30,519 nucleotides of DNA from JANOYC01 sp031428675. Lineage in GTDB: Bacteria; Actinomycetota; Actinomycetes; Actinomycetales; Microbacteriaceae. The translations under genes and the position numbers were made by a program. Below, piece by piece: positions 14,764 through 22,828 of the stretch (positions are counted from its first letter, which is position 1; each line of letters begins with the position of its first letter). Under the pieces are notes generated by a model, which was given only the letters and a program-made list of their open reading frames with translations, made no database searches and was not told where the DNA came from. The stretch covers positions 1 to 30,519 of the forward strand of contig JANOYC010000172.1 of NCBI GenBank assembly GCA_031428675.1, read 5' to 3'.

Positions 14764-16254
14764 CTAGCGCGACGTCGGCGCGGGCACGAGTGTGTCCGCC
14801 GGCCGCTCGATCGGGCCGAGTCCCGCGGCAACACGACTGCCGAGGGTTTCGTCGACATTGCGCCAATAGTGGATGACACGCTCGCGCAACTCCGGAATCG
14901 TCACCTTCGACACGTGGCCGACGATGTTGCTCACGAGTCGGTCGCGCGCGTCATCGTCGAGCACGTCTCGGACGAGAGTTCCCGGCTGGCCGAAGTCATC
15001 GTCCTCGGCGTGCAGCGTCACCGCGGACCGCACGAGAACACCGTCGCTCTCCCAACCCTGGTCGTTGCCATGCGCCCGAGGGTCCGCCTGCGGCCCGCCG
15101 AACGAGTTCGGGGCGTACACCGGCACATGAGGATCATTGAAGGTGTACCGCGCCGCGCCGTCTTTCGAGTAGCTGTGCACCTCGGACTTGGGCGCGTTCA
15201 CCGGCAATTGCGCGTGGTTCGTGCCGACTCGGTAACGGTGCGCATCCGCGTAGCTGAAAATCCGTGCCTGAAGCATCTTGTCGGGGCTCGCCGCGATGCC
15301 CGGGACGAAGTTCGACGGCGCGAATGCGGCCTGCTCGATCTGCGCGAAGTAGTTGTCCGGGTTGCGGTTGAGCGTCATCGTGCCAACCGGGATCAACGGG
15401 TAGTCGCCGTGCGGCCAGACCTTGGTGAGATCGAACGGATTGAAGCGGTAGCTCGCGGCATCGGCGTAGGGCATTATCTGCACCGACAAGTCCCAGCTCG
15501 GGTAATCCTCGCGCTCGATCGCTTCGTAGAGGTCGCGGATGTGGAGATCGGCGTCTTGGCCCGCGATCTGGTCGGCTTTCGACTGGGTCAGAATCTCGTG
15601 ACCCTGGTTGGTGCTGAAGTGATACTTGACCCAAAAGCGCTCGCCCTGAGCGTTGATCCACTGGTAGGTGTGCGAGCCGAATCCGTCCATGTGACGCCAC
15701 GAGCTCGGAATGCCCCGATCGCCCATGAGCCACGTCACCTGGTGTGCGCTTTCTGGCTGCAGCGTCCAGAAATCCCACTGCATGTTGTGATCGCGCAGGT
15801 GGCTGCCCGGTAGGCGCTTCTGCGAGCGGATGAAGTCGGGAAACTTGATGCCATCGCGAATGAAGAAAACCGGGGTGTTGTTGCCGACGAGGTCATAATT
15901 GCCCTCATCGGTGTAGAACTTCAGCGCGAATCCGCGAGGGTCGCGCCAGGTGTCGGGGCTGCCCTGCTCGCCGGCGACGGAGGAAAAACGAGCGAGCATC
16001 TCGACCCGTGCGCCGGGCTGGAAGAGGCTCGCGCGCGTGTAAGCGCTGACGTCATGGGTGGTCTCGAAAACGCCGAATGCGCCTCCGCCCTTGGCGTGCA
16101 CAACGCGCTCCGGCACTCGCTCGCGGTTGAACTGCGCCAGCTTCTCGACGAGATAGTGGTCGGTGAGGGCGATGACCCCATCGGGTCCGACCGATTGCGA
16201 ATGCTGATCGCTCGCTACTGGGGCTCCACTGTTGGTCGTCGTTGGTTCTGTCAC
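14764..16254 (-). CDS. katA: Heme catalase (small-subunit, KatA type)
   Basis: A monofunctional heme catalase converting hydrogen peroxide to water and oxygen in the cytosol. I start at the GTG at 16254 (496 residues), with GGAG 7 nt upstream, rather than further upstream in the same frame. Distal His53 lies in RVVHAKGGGAFG, the distal Asn in the VGNNTPVFFIRD segment, and the heme-ligating Tyr in RIFSYADAHRYR. Length near 500 and the lack of a C-terminal flavodoxin-like domain indicate the small-subunit class. It begins 23 nt after the Fur-family gene on the same strand, so peroxide-responsive co-transcription is likely. The pair sits inside what is otherwise the moxR/SpoIIM/RDD gene cluster. 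Confidence 0.96.
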   Translation of the reverse strand: MTEPTTTNSGAPVASDQHSQSVGPDGVIALTDHYLVEKLAQFNRERVPERVVHAKGGGAFGVFETTHDVSAYTRASLFQPGARVEMLARFSSVAGEQGSPDTWRDPRGFALKFYTDEGNYDLVGNNTPVFFIRDGIKFPDFIRSQKRLPGSHLRDHNMQWDFWTLQPESAHQVTWLMGDRGIPSSWRHMDGFGSHTYQWINAQGERFWVKYHFSTNQGHEILTQSKADQIAGQDADLHIRDLYEAIEREDYPSWDLSVQIMPYADAASYRFNPFDLTKVWPHGDYPLIPVGTMTLNRNPDNYFAQIEQAAFAPSNFVPGIAASPDKMLQARIFSYADAHRYRVGTNHAQLPVNAPKSEVHSYSKDGAARYTFNDPHVPVYAPNSFGGPQADPRAHGNDQGWESDGVLVRSAVTLHAEDDDFGQPGTLVRDVLDDDARDRLVSNIVGHVSKVTIPELRERVIHYWRNVDETLGSRVAAGLGPIERPADTLVPAPTSR

Positions 16255-16277
16255 GATGGTCTCCTTCGATTGTTCGT

Positions 16278-16733
16278 TCACACGTCGACCTGTGCCGATG
16301 CGTGCTGGCTTGTGGGCGCGAGATCCTGGCATCCGGGGCAGAGCCCCCAGAAGGTGACCTCGGCCACCTCAACCGTGAATCCGGAGGTAGTGCTGGGGGC
16401 AAGGCACGGTGCTTGGCCGTGCACGCAATCGACATCGCCAATTGCTCCGCACCGGGTGCAGACAACGTGGTGATGGTTGTCGCCAACTCGACGTTCATAC
16501 CGCGCTGGCGAGCCCGCTGGCTCGATGCGGCGAACGAGCGCCGCCGCGGTGAGGTCGCTGAGCACGTTGTACACCGACTGCACTGAGATCGACAGGATGC
16601 GTTCGCGTACCGCTGCGCAGAGCGCCTCGGCATCCGAGTGGGGTTGGCGCTCGATCGCATCGAGCACGGCGACTCTGCCCGCCGTTGCGCGGAGTCCTGC
16701 TGCGCGGAGGAGCGTCGAGTGATCGGTGGTCAC
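16278..16733 (-). CDS. Fur-family regulator adjacent to katA (FurA/PerR-like)
   Basis: A 151-residue Fur-family repressor. The N-terminal winged helix covers about residues 1-80 (GLRATAGRVAVLDAIE, then SVQSVYNVLSDLTAAALVRR). The C-terminal metal-binding dimerisation domain has the HHHVVCTRC motif and a CPGC pair that probably form the structural zinc site. Its place directly before the catalase gene is that of FurA or PerR proteins which sense peroxide through metal-catalysed oxidation; this role is inferred. Two adjacent GTG codons are possible starts (16736 and 16733). A TTGAGT-N17-TAAGCT promoter would begin transcription at about 16733, favouring the second GTG as a leaderless start. A palindrome over the -35 and spacer suggests autorepression. 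Confidence 0.9.
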   Translation of the reverse strand: MTTDHSTLLRAAGLRATAGRVAVLDAIERQPHSDAEALCAAVRERILSISVQSVYNVLSDLTAAALVRRIEPAGSPARYERRVGDNHHHVVCTRCGAIGDVDCVHGQAPCLAPSTTSGFTVEVAEVTFWGLCPGCQDLAPTSQHASAQVDV

Positions 16734-16739
16734 CACTTC

Positions 16740-16768
16740 AGCTTAGGTGCTTATCGTGAATGACTCAA
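16740..16768 (-). promoter_or_regulatory. Predicted fur-katA promoter
   Basis: On the minus strand TTGAGT (16768-16763) and TAAGCT (16745-16740) are exactly 17 nt apart. The predicted start is near 16733, the second GTG of the fur gene, giving a leaderless message. Upstream fur-family genes of mycobacterial katG loci are also reported to be transcribed with little or no leader. Confidence 0.5.
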
Positions 16769-16774
16769 AATAAG
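16750..16774. promoter_or_regulatory. 25-bp imperfect palindrome, candidate Fur operator
   Basis: On the minus strand the site reads CTTAT, two bases, TGA, a central five-base GTCAT, TCA, two bases, ATAAG. Paired positions agree at CTTAT/ATAAG, TGA/TCA and one inner pair, so 18 of 24 flanking bases are symmetric. It covers the predicted -35 element and part of the spacer of the fur-katA promoter and ends 13 nt before the first GTG. The AT-rich dyad layout is as expected for a Fur-family dimer. Confidence 0.55.
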
Positions 16775-16778
16775 CGGC

Positions 16779-17774
16779 TCAGGCTGAGAAGATGCGAACG
16801 GTTCCTGCGTCGAATTCATCGAGGTCACCCGTGGCACCGAGAGCTACGGCGCGCCTGCCGACGAACCACTGGTAGAAGAGGAAGACCACGAGAGCGGCGG
16901 TGCCGATGCCGATCTTGATCGGCCACGGCCAGTCCTGGCGGGTGACAAAGCCTTCGATGACGCCGGACAGCAGCAGCGACAGGGTCACCCCGATCGCGAC
17001 GGTGAACAGTGCCCTGCCCTCCGCCGCGAGCGCCTCGCCGCGAGGTCGGGCGCCCGGCGAAATCCACGACCAGAAGATCGCAAGCCCAGCGGCGCCGGCG
17101 ACGAAGATCGAATACAGCTCAAGCTGGCCGTGCGGAGCGATGTAGAGAAAGAACGTATCGAGTCGATCGTGTTCGCCCATGACTGCCGCGGCGAGTCCGA
17201 TGGCTTGCGCGTTCGTGAACACCAGGTACGGCACCCACACGCCGGTGATACCGAAGGCGACACTCTGCGCGGCGATCCATGCGTTGTTCGTCCAGACCTG
17301 CCCGGTGAAGGATCCGGGCGGGTTCTCCGAGTAGTAGCTGACGAAGTCCTCGGCCGCAAATTGCGCACGAAACTCCTCCGTGCCGAAGTTCGCGAGAACT
17401 TGTGGGTTCGACAGACCCCACCACGCATAGAGAAACGCGATTGTGACCGTGGCAAGAGTGATCGCAAGCGTCAGGTATCGGATGCGATACAGAGCTGCCG
17501 GCAGTTGGTAAGCGAAAAAGGCGGGTATTTGCCGTACGACGTTGGTCGGAGCGCCGGTGAACCGCAGCCGCGCTCGCGACAGGGTGAGCGACAGTCGCTC
17601 CCCCTGCACCGATTGACCGACGTTCGTCGCCATCACCGACAACTGGGTTGCTCCGGACTGGTACCGGTCGATCAGCTCGTCGGCTTCTTTTCCCGACAGG
17701 TTCCGCTGGCTGGCTAATTGGGCAAGCCGATCCCATTCTTCGCGGTGGGCGGCGGAATAGGCGTCAAGATCCAT
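16779..17774 (-). CDS. SpoIIM-like (stage II sporulation protein M) membrane protein
   Basis: A 331-residue integral membrane protein of the SpoIIM/DUF95 family, common in non-sporulating actinobacteria, where its function is unknown. From the ATG at 17774 it begins MDLDAYSAAHREEWDRLAQL, the usual start of Rv3694c-type proteins. A cytosolic helical region spans about residues 1-100. Five or six membrane helices follow, including ITLATVTIAFLYAWWG, GVWVPYLVFTNAQAIGL, FVAGAAGLAIFWSWI, LFTVAIGVTLSLLLSGV and TAALVVFLFYQWFVG. A longer frame reaching 17993 would run through the divergent RDD gene and is rejected. Only 16 bp separate its start from the RDD start. In M. tuberculosis the equivalent pair Rv3694c/Rv3695 directly follows the moxR2-DUF58 genes. 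Confidence 0.88.
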   Translation of the reverse strand: MDLDAYSAAHREEWDRLAQLASQRNLSGKEADELIDRYQSGATQLSVMATNVGQSVQGERLSLTLSRARLRFTGAPTNVVRQIPAFFAYQLPAALYRIRYLTLAITLATVTIAFLYAWWGLSNPQVLANFGTEEFRAQFAAEDFVSYYSENPPGSFTGQVWTNNAWIAAQSVAFGITGVWVPYLVFTNAQAIGLAAAVMGEHDRLDTFFLYIAPHGQLELYSIFVAGAAGLAIFWSWISPGARPRGEALAAEGRALFTVAIGVTLSLLLSGVIEGFVTRQDWPWPIKIGIGTAALVVFLFYQWFVGRRAVALGATGDLDEFDAGTVRIFSA

Positions 17775-17790
17775 CTGCTTAAATGATCGC
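17775..17790. promoter_or_regulatory. 16-bp divergent gap with shared AT box
   Basis: The start codons of the SpoIIM-like gene (17774) and the RDD gene (17791) are only 16 bp apart. The gap contains CTTAAATGAT. Read on the plus strand TTAAAT (17779-17784) lies 6 nt before the RDD ATG; read on the minus strand TTTAAG (17782-17777 region) lies 7 nt or less before the other ATG (the exact offset depends on the chosen hexamer). Either would act as a weak -10 for a leaderless start. Confidence 0.35.
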
Positions 17791-18645
17791 ATGACACGAG
17801 TAGCCTCCAGCGATGCGCTCGAGCAGGCCATCGCCGACGATGAGCTTCTCACCGGTGAGGCCGTCGTGCTGTCGTTGCGACCCGCGAGTTTTGTGCTCCG
17901 CGCCGCCGGTGCGCTCATCGACATTGTCGTGTACCTGGGCGCATACATCAGCATCATGCTCCTGCTCGCATCGGCGTCGCTGTCGCTTGACATCGATGAG
18001 GCCTTCGCTGCGGCCGTCGCCGTGGCGGGACTGGTGTCGTGCTTGGTGATCGCCCCGACGGCCGTCGAGACCGTGTCTCACGGCAAATCGCTCGGCAAGC
18101 TGGCGGTCGGCGCTCGAATTGTGCGCGACGACGGCGGAGCGATCGGATTTCGCCATGCCTTCATCCGAGCGCTCACGGGCGTGCTCGAGCTGTTTCTCAC
18201 CATCGGTGGACTCGCCGCAATGGTTGCGCTACTCAACGGGAAGTCGAAGCGCCTCGGCGACCTGCTCGCGGGCACCTACAGCCAGTACGAACGCGTCGCG
18301 AAGGTGACCCCACCGGTTTACGGCGTGCCGGTGGAATTGCGCGATTGGGCGGTCACGGCCGACGTCGCGAAGCTGCCCGACGCGCTCGCCCGACGAATCG
18401 CGCAATTCCTCCGCCACGCATCGAGCCTTACGCCGGCCACGCGGGAACGCTTGAGCGTCGAACTCTCGCGCGAAGCCGGGGTATTCGTCTCACCGTTACC
18501 GGCGGTGAAGGCCGAACTGTTCCTCGCGGCCGTCTCGGCGGTGAGACGGGATCGGGAAGCTCGCGCCCTGGCGAGCGAAGCCGAGCGCCTCGCCACCCTG
18601 GCACCGGTGCTGCGCGGCCTCCCCCACGACTTCCCCGACCGTTGA
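17791..18645 (+). CDS. RDD-domain membrane protein
   Basis: A 284-residue membrane protein with an RDD domain at about residues 30-165. The domain begins FVLRAAGALIDIVVYLGAYI, continues through further hydrophobic helices (ISIMLLLASASLSL; VAVAGLVSCLVIAPTAVE) and contains GKLAVGARIVRDDGG and the later LGDLLAGTY segment typical of the family. Residues 165-284 are a hydrophilic, mostly helical cytosolic tail. RDD proteins have mixed reported roles and I assign none. It is divergent from the SpoIIM-like gene, the same pairing as Rv3694c/Rv3695, and converges on sahH. No Shine-Dalgarno precedes the ATG. Confidence 0.87.
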   Translation: MTRVASSDALEQAIADDELLTGEAVVLSLRPASFVLRAAGALIDIVVYLGAYISIMLLLASASLSLDIDEAFAAAVAVAGLVSCLVIAPTAVETVSHGKSLGKLAVGARIVRDDGGAIGFRHAFIRALTGVLELFLTIGGLAAMVALLNGKSKRLGDLLAGTYSQYERVAKVTPPVYGVPVELRDWAVTADVAKLPDALARRIAQFLRHASSLTPATRERLSVELSREAGVFVSPLPAVKAELFLAAVSAVRRDREARALASEAERLATLAPVLRGLPHDFPDR

Positions 18646-18711
18646 CGCTGCACCCGACCGCTAACGAGGATTCTCGAGCCCGGCGAGGTGACGGACGCTC
18701 CATCGGCCCGC

Positions 18712-20166
<1,455 letters not shown>

Positions 20167-20217
20167 TCCGCCATTCTCGCATCTCGCGGCCCGGTGTTTC
20201 CCGAGCGCGACGAGTGC

Positions 20218-20433
20218 CTAGAGGACTTCGCCACCCAGGAAGGCGTGCCGAACGACCTGCCAGCCTTGCGGAGCCGACATTCGCTCGGAGTGTTTGACGC
20301 ACAAGTCGTAGCTGTTCGGCTCCCGCGCTCCGCTCAGCGGGCCTAAGACGGCCATCGAATCCCCGTAGTCATACGTCAGCGTGGTCACCGCCTGGTGCAT
20401 GCAGGCGATCTTGCTACAGGTGCGTTCGCTCAT
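20218..20433 (-). CDS. DUF3499 family small Cys-containing protein
   Basis: A 71-residue protein starting MSERTCSKIACMHQAVTTLT. Three Cys residues (two in CSKIAC, one in LCVKHSERM) and nearby His residues form a probable zinc-binding site. The sequence matches the N-terminal conserved part of the actinobacterial DUF3499 (Rv3258c-like) proteins; the copy here is short because it stops soon after RHAFLGG, without the long Glu/Arg-rich tail of some homologues. Function is unknown. It is divergent from the metallopeptidase-fold gene at 20513, the same arrangement as Rv3258c/Rv3259. TAGTCT lies 9 nt before the ATG, so the message may have a very short leader. Confidence 0.85.
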   Translation of the reverse strand: MSERTCSKIACMHQAVTTLTYDYGDSMAVLGPLSGAREPNSYDLCVKHSERMSAPQGWQVVRHAFLGGEVL

Positions 20434-20512
20434 TGTCAGCCCAGACTACGACCGGCCGCTGCCGAGCGGGCTCGTCCACGCCGGAGGAGGGCATGCCCGA
20501 TACGATTGCTGC

Positions 20513-20956
20513 ATGGCTCGCAACCGCCGCACTCCGGCGCCCGTCTCGGCTCGCGGCGGATGGCGAGATCGCCACGGTCGCGGCATCCGAGCGGCGGTCA
20601 CCGGTCCGCACCTGCCGTTGTTGCGCAACCGAATGGACACCTTCGACGCCGCTGTTGCGTCGACCGCTGAATACCTGCGCGACTTGTGGCCCGACGAACT
20701 CGACGGTGTGACGTTCGAGGTAGCGGGTCTTCCCGCCGAGATCCAGGGCACCGATGGGGTAGATCGCTGGCACGTGTATCCGATCGAACGTCGCGTGGTG
20801 CTGTATCGCCTGCCGATCGAGCGCCTGAGCCATTTGCACCGTAACGACGACCCGCACCGCCGGATGATGGTCGAGAGTTGTGTATTCCGTGCGGTCGCGG
20901 AGTTGCTGGGCAAAGATCCGTGGGAGCTCGCGCCCGACCGATTCCGCCATATCTGA
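20513..20956 (+). CDS. Metallopeptidase-fold (Zincin_1 family) protein lacking HExxH
   Basis: A 147-residue protein resembling Rv3259 and other members of the metallopeptidase family PF06262. The ATG at 20513 starts MARNRRTPAPVSARGGWRDR; the frame extends 44 codons upstream without homology. A core strand-rich region (ELDGVTFEVAGLPAEI, then VDRWHVYPIERRVVLYRLPI) is followed by a helix, MMVESCVFRAVAELLGKDPW. In catalytic members that helix carries HExxH; here no HExxH occurs anywhere, so peptidase activity is doubtful. TACGAT (20501-20506) lies 6 nt before the ATG and suits a -10 with a leaderless start. It converges on the DUF5719 gene. Confidence 0.8.
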   Translation: MARNRRTPAPVSARGGWRDRHGRGIRAAVTGPHLPLLRNRMDTFDAAVASTAEYLRDLWPDELDGVTFEVAGLPAEIQGTDGVDRWHVYPIERRVVLYRLPIERLSHLHRNDDPHRRMMVESCVFRAVAELLGKDPWELAPDRFRHI

Positions 20957-20986
20957 GCCGGCCACCCGCGCGGCCAGCCGCGCGGT

Positions 20987-22828
20987 TCAGCGCAGGAAGA
21001 CGACCACCGGCGGCGGAGCGTCGCTCGCCGGGAGCACGGGATACGACCCGAGTTGTCCGTCACCGGCATAGCTGATGCTCGCCACGGCGCGATCGAATCC
21101 GCTCAGGAGATAACTGCCTCCTGCGGCGACAGGCATCGACACGGCCGTTCCGGCGGGAATGTCCATCTCGGCGACTCCCGCGCCTACCTGCTCAACCGAG
21201 ATAGTCGAGGTCTCGGTCGTCGAGTTGTAGATGTGCAGCCGCGGGTCGGGGCCGGGCGCAACCGTAACCAGAGCCTGGTCGACGAGGCGCCGGTCGGCAG
21301 CGAGCCATGTGAAATCGTTCGACGACGTGCCGACAGTCGCTACGCGCAATCCTGCGGTGACCGGCGCATCCGTTTCTATGACGACGGTGTAGATTCCGTC
21401 TTCGATCTCGTCGAGCGGCAGGTCGGTCACGCGTGTTGCGTCGAGTTGCAGCGAGAACGAGGTTCCCGTTCCGTCAGCCGTTTCGGGCACGATGTTGATG
21501 GTCGCGGTCGTGGGGGTATCGCCGGGCACGAGGATGCGGAGCATCGACGTGAGATCGTCGTAGCCAACCACACCCAGAAGGGATTGCACACGTTCGACGC
21601 CAACGAGCCGCATGCCGCTGATCACGGTCGTGGTCGATGGCGACGCCGCACCCGTAATGCTCGCGACTCCGCCGGGATCGAGAGTGCGCACCGTGGTCTG
21701 CTGCATCGTTGCCACCACCTGCCCGCCCGTGCTGGTGACGTGGATGGCTGGTGACCGCACGTCGGGCACAAAAGCCGCGAGCGGCAGAAGACGTTGACTG
21801 CCGGGTGGCACGATGATGCCGGTCGTCCCCGGCGCAGGTTCGACACCGTTCTCGCCGTAGATCTTGAGGTCGACCGTCGCTGCCACTTCTGTGGGATTGG
21901 TCAGCGAGATGACCGTCGTGCGTCCCAAATCTGACGCACCGCCCACCAACCAGGTGACCACGGATGCGGCGGAACATTCCACTGCGTCGAATCCGCTCGC
22001 CTCACCCCGCTCGACGTATTGCGATTGTGCTCCAGCCAGCAACGTGCGAGCCGCCGACTCTCCCGCAACAGTGGAGAGCACGAGCGGTGCGTCGTCGCTG
22101 CCGCCGGTGCCGGATTCCGACTCGGGAATCGGCACGACACTCGCATTGCCGACCGTCGACAGGTAGCGCGTGGACGGGCGGGAGATTGGGGATGTACTGG
22201 ACGCACCCTGACCACTGTCGTCTGCGAGCCTGAGAAAGGCCCCCGCGCACACCAGTTGTTGTGGGGCTGGCACCGGGGCGACGACCGCGCTCGGAGGTGT
22301 CACCGTGAGGGTGGGTATCTCGGCGATCGTCGCACCTCCGATGGCCGCGATGGCGAGCCATGCCGTGATTACGCCAGCCGACAGCCGCCCCAGGAGAATC
22401 GCGAGGGCGCGCACGTCGACGCGTTGCCGAACCCGCGGCACCGCGGACGCGGCCACAGCAGGTGGTGGCTGCGGAGCGTCAGCCTCCCGATCCGGTTCAG
22501 GTTCAGCCTCCGGCTCCGGTTCCGGCTCTAGTTCCGGCTTCGGTTCAGATTCCGGCTCTGACTCCGGCACCGGCGCGACGTCGTCGACGATAAGCGGTCC
22601 TGGCTCGCCGTCATCCGACGGCTCTGCTGCATCACTGCCCGTCGACTCCACGACTTCGTGCTCGTAGGAATGGTTGGGGTCATAGTCGTATTCGAAGTCC
22701 TCGGAGTCGGAGTTCGACTCGAAATCGAAGAACACCGAGTCATCGGGGCGGTTGTGCTCTCCGTCGCCGGGGGGCTCCGGGCGCGCGTCATCGTCGGGAG
22801 AAGTCGATTGCTGCCGGTCGTCGGTCAT
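20987..22828 (-). CDS. DUF5719 family membrane-anchored extracytoplasmic protein
   Basis: A 613-residue protein of unknown function. Residues 1-135 are hydrophilic and very acidic, with a run of Glu-Pro repeats (ESEPKPELEPEPEPEAEPEP) at about 90-115. A basic segment (RVRQRVDVRA) and one membrane helix (about 143-170, LLGRLSAGVITAWLAIAAIG) follow, so the acidic tail should be cytosolic. The remaining ~440 residues should lie outside the membrane and are strand-rich with repeated immunoglobulin-like patterns (TTVISLTNPTEVAATVDLKI; LRILVPGDTPTTATINIVP; LHIYNSTTETSTISVEQVG). That is the DUF5719 pattern. Its ATG overlaps the glycosyltransferase stop by 4 nt (22825-22828), so the two are translationally coupled and probably act together at the cell surface. 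Confidence 0.85.
   Translation of the reverse strand: MTDDRQQSTSPDDDARPEPPGDGEHNRPDDSVFFDFESNSDSEDFEYDYDPNHSYEHEVVESTGSDAAEPSDDGEPGPLIVDDVAPVPESEPESEPKPELEPEPEPEAEPEPDREADAPQPPPAVAASAVPRVRQRVDVRALAILLGRLSAGVITAWLAIAAIGGATIAEIPTLTVTPPSAVVAPVPAPQQLVCAGAFLRLADDSGQGASSTSPISRPSTRYLSTVGNASVVPIPESESGTGGSDDAPLVLSTVAGESAARTLLAGAQSQYVERGEASGFDAVECSAASVVTWLVGGASDLGRTTVISLTNPTEVAATVDLKIYGENGVEPAPGTTGIIVPPGSQRLLPLAAFVPDVRSPAIHVTSTGGQVVATMQQTTVRTLDPGGVASITGAASPSTTTVISGMRLVGVERVQSLLGVVGYDDLTSMLRILVPGDTPTTATINIVPETADGTGTSFSLQLDATRVTDLPLDEIEDGIYTVVIETDAPVTAGLRVATVGTSSNDFTWLAADRRLVDQALVTVAPGPDPRLHIYNSTTETSTISVEQVGAGVAEMDIPAGTAVSMPVAAGGSYLLSGFDRAVASISYAGDGQLGSYPVLPASDAPPPVVVFLR

Noticed and set aside
17793..17993. 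N-terminal extension of the SpoIIM-like protein through the divergent RDD gene
   Set aside because: The extension is antisense to RDD codons, and the family N-terminus MDLDAYSAAH begins at 17774.
18646..18711. Bidirectional terminator between the convergent RDD and sahH genes
   Set aside because: Only short 4-6 bp complementary segments are present, some inside the sahH coding end. No convincing stem with a T-run was found.
22484..22570. Tandem GC-rich repeat that could suggest a repeat array
   Set aside because: It lies in frame inside the DUF5719 gene and simply encodes Glu-Pro and Glu-Ser-Glu-Pro units; there are no regular spacers, so it is not CRISPR.
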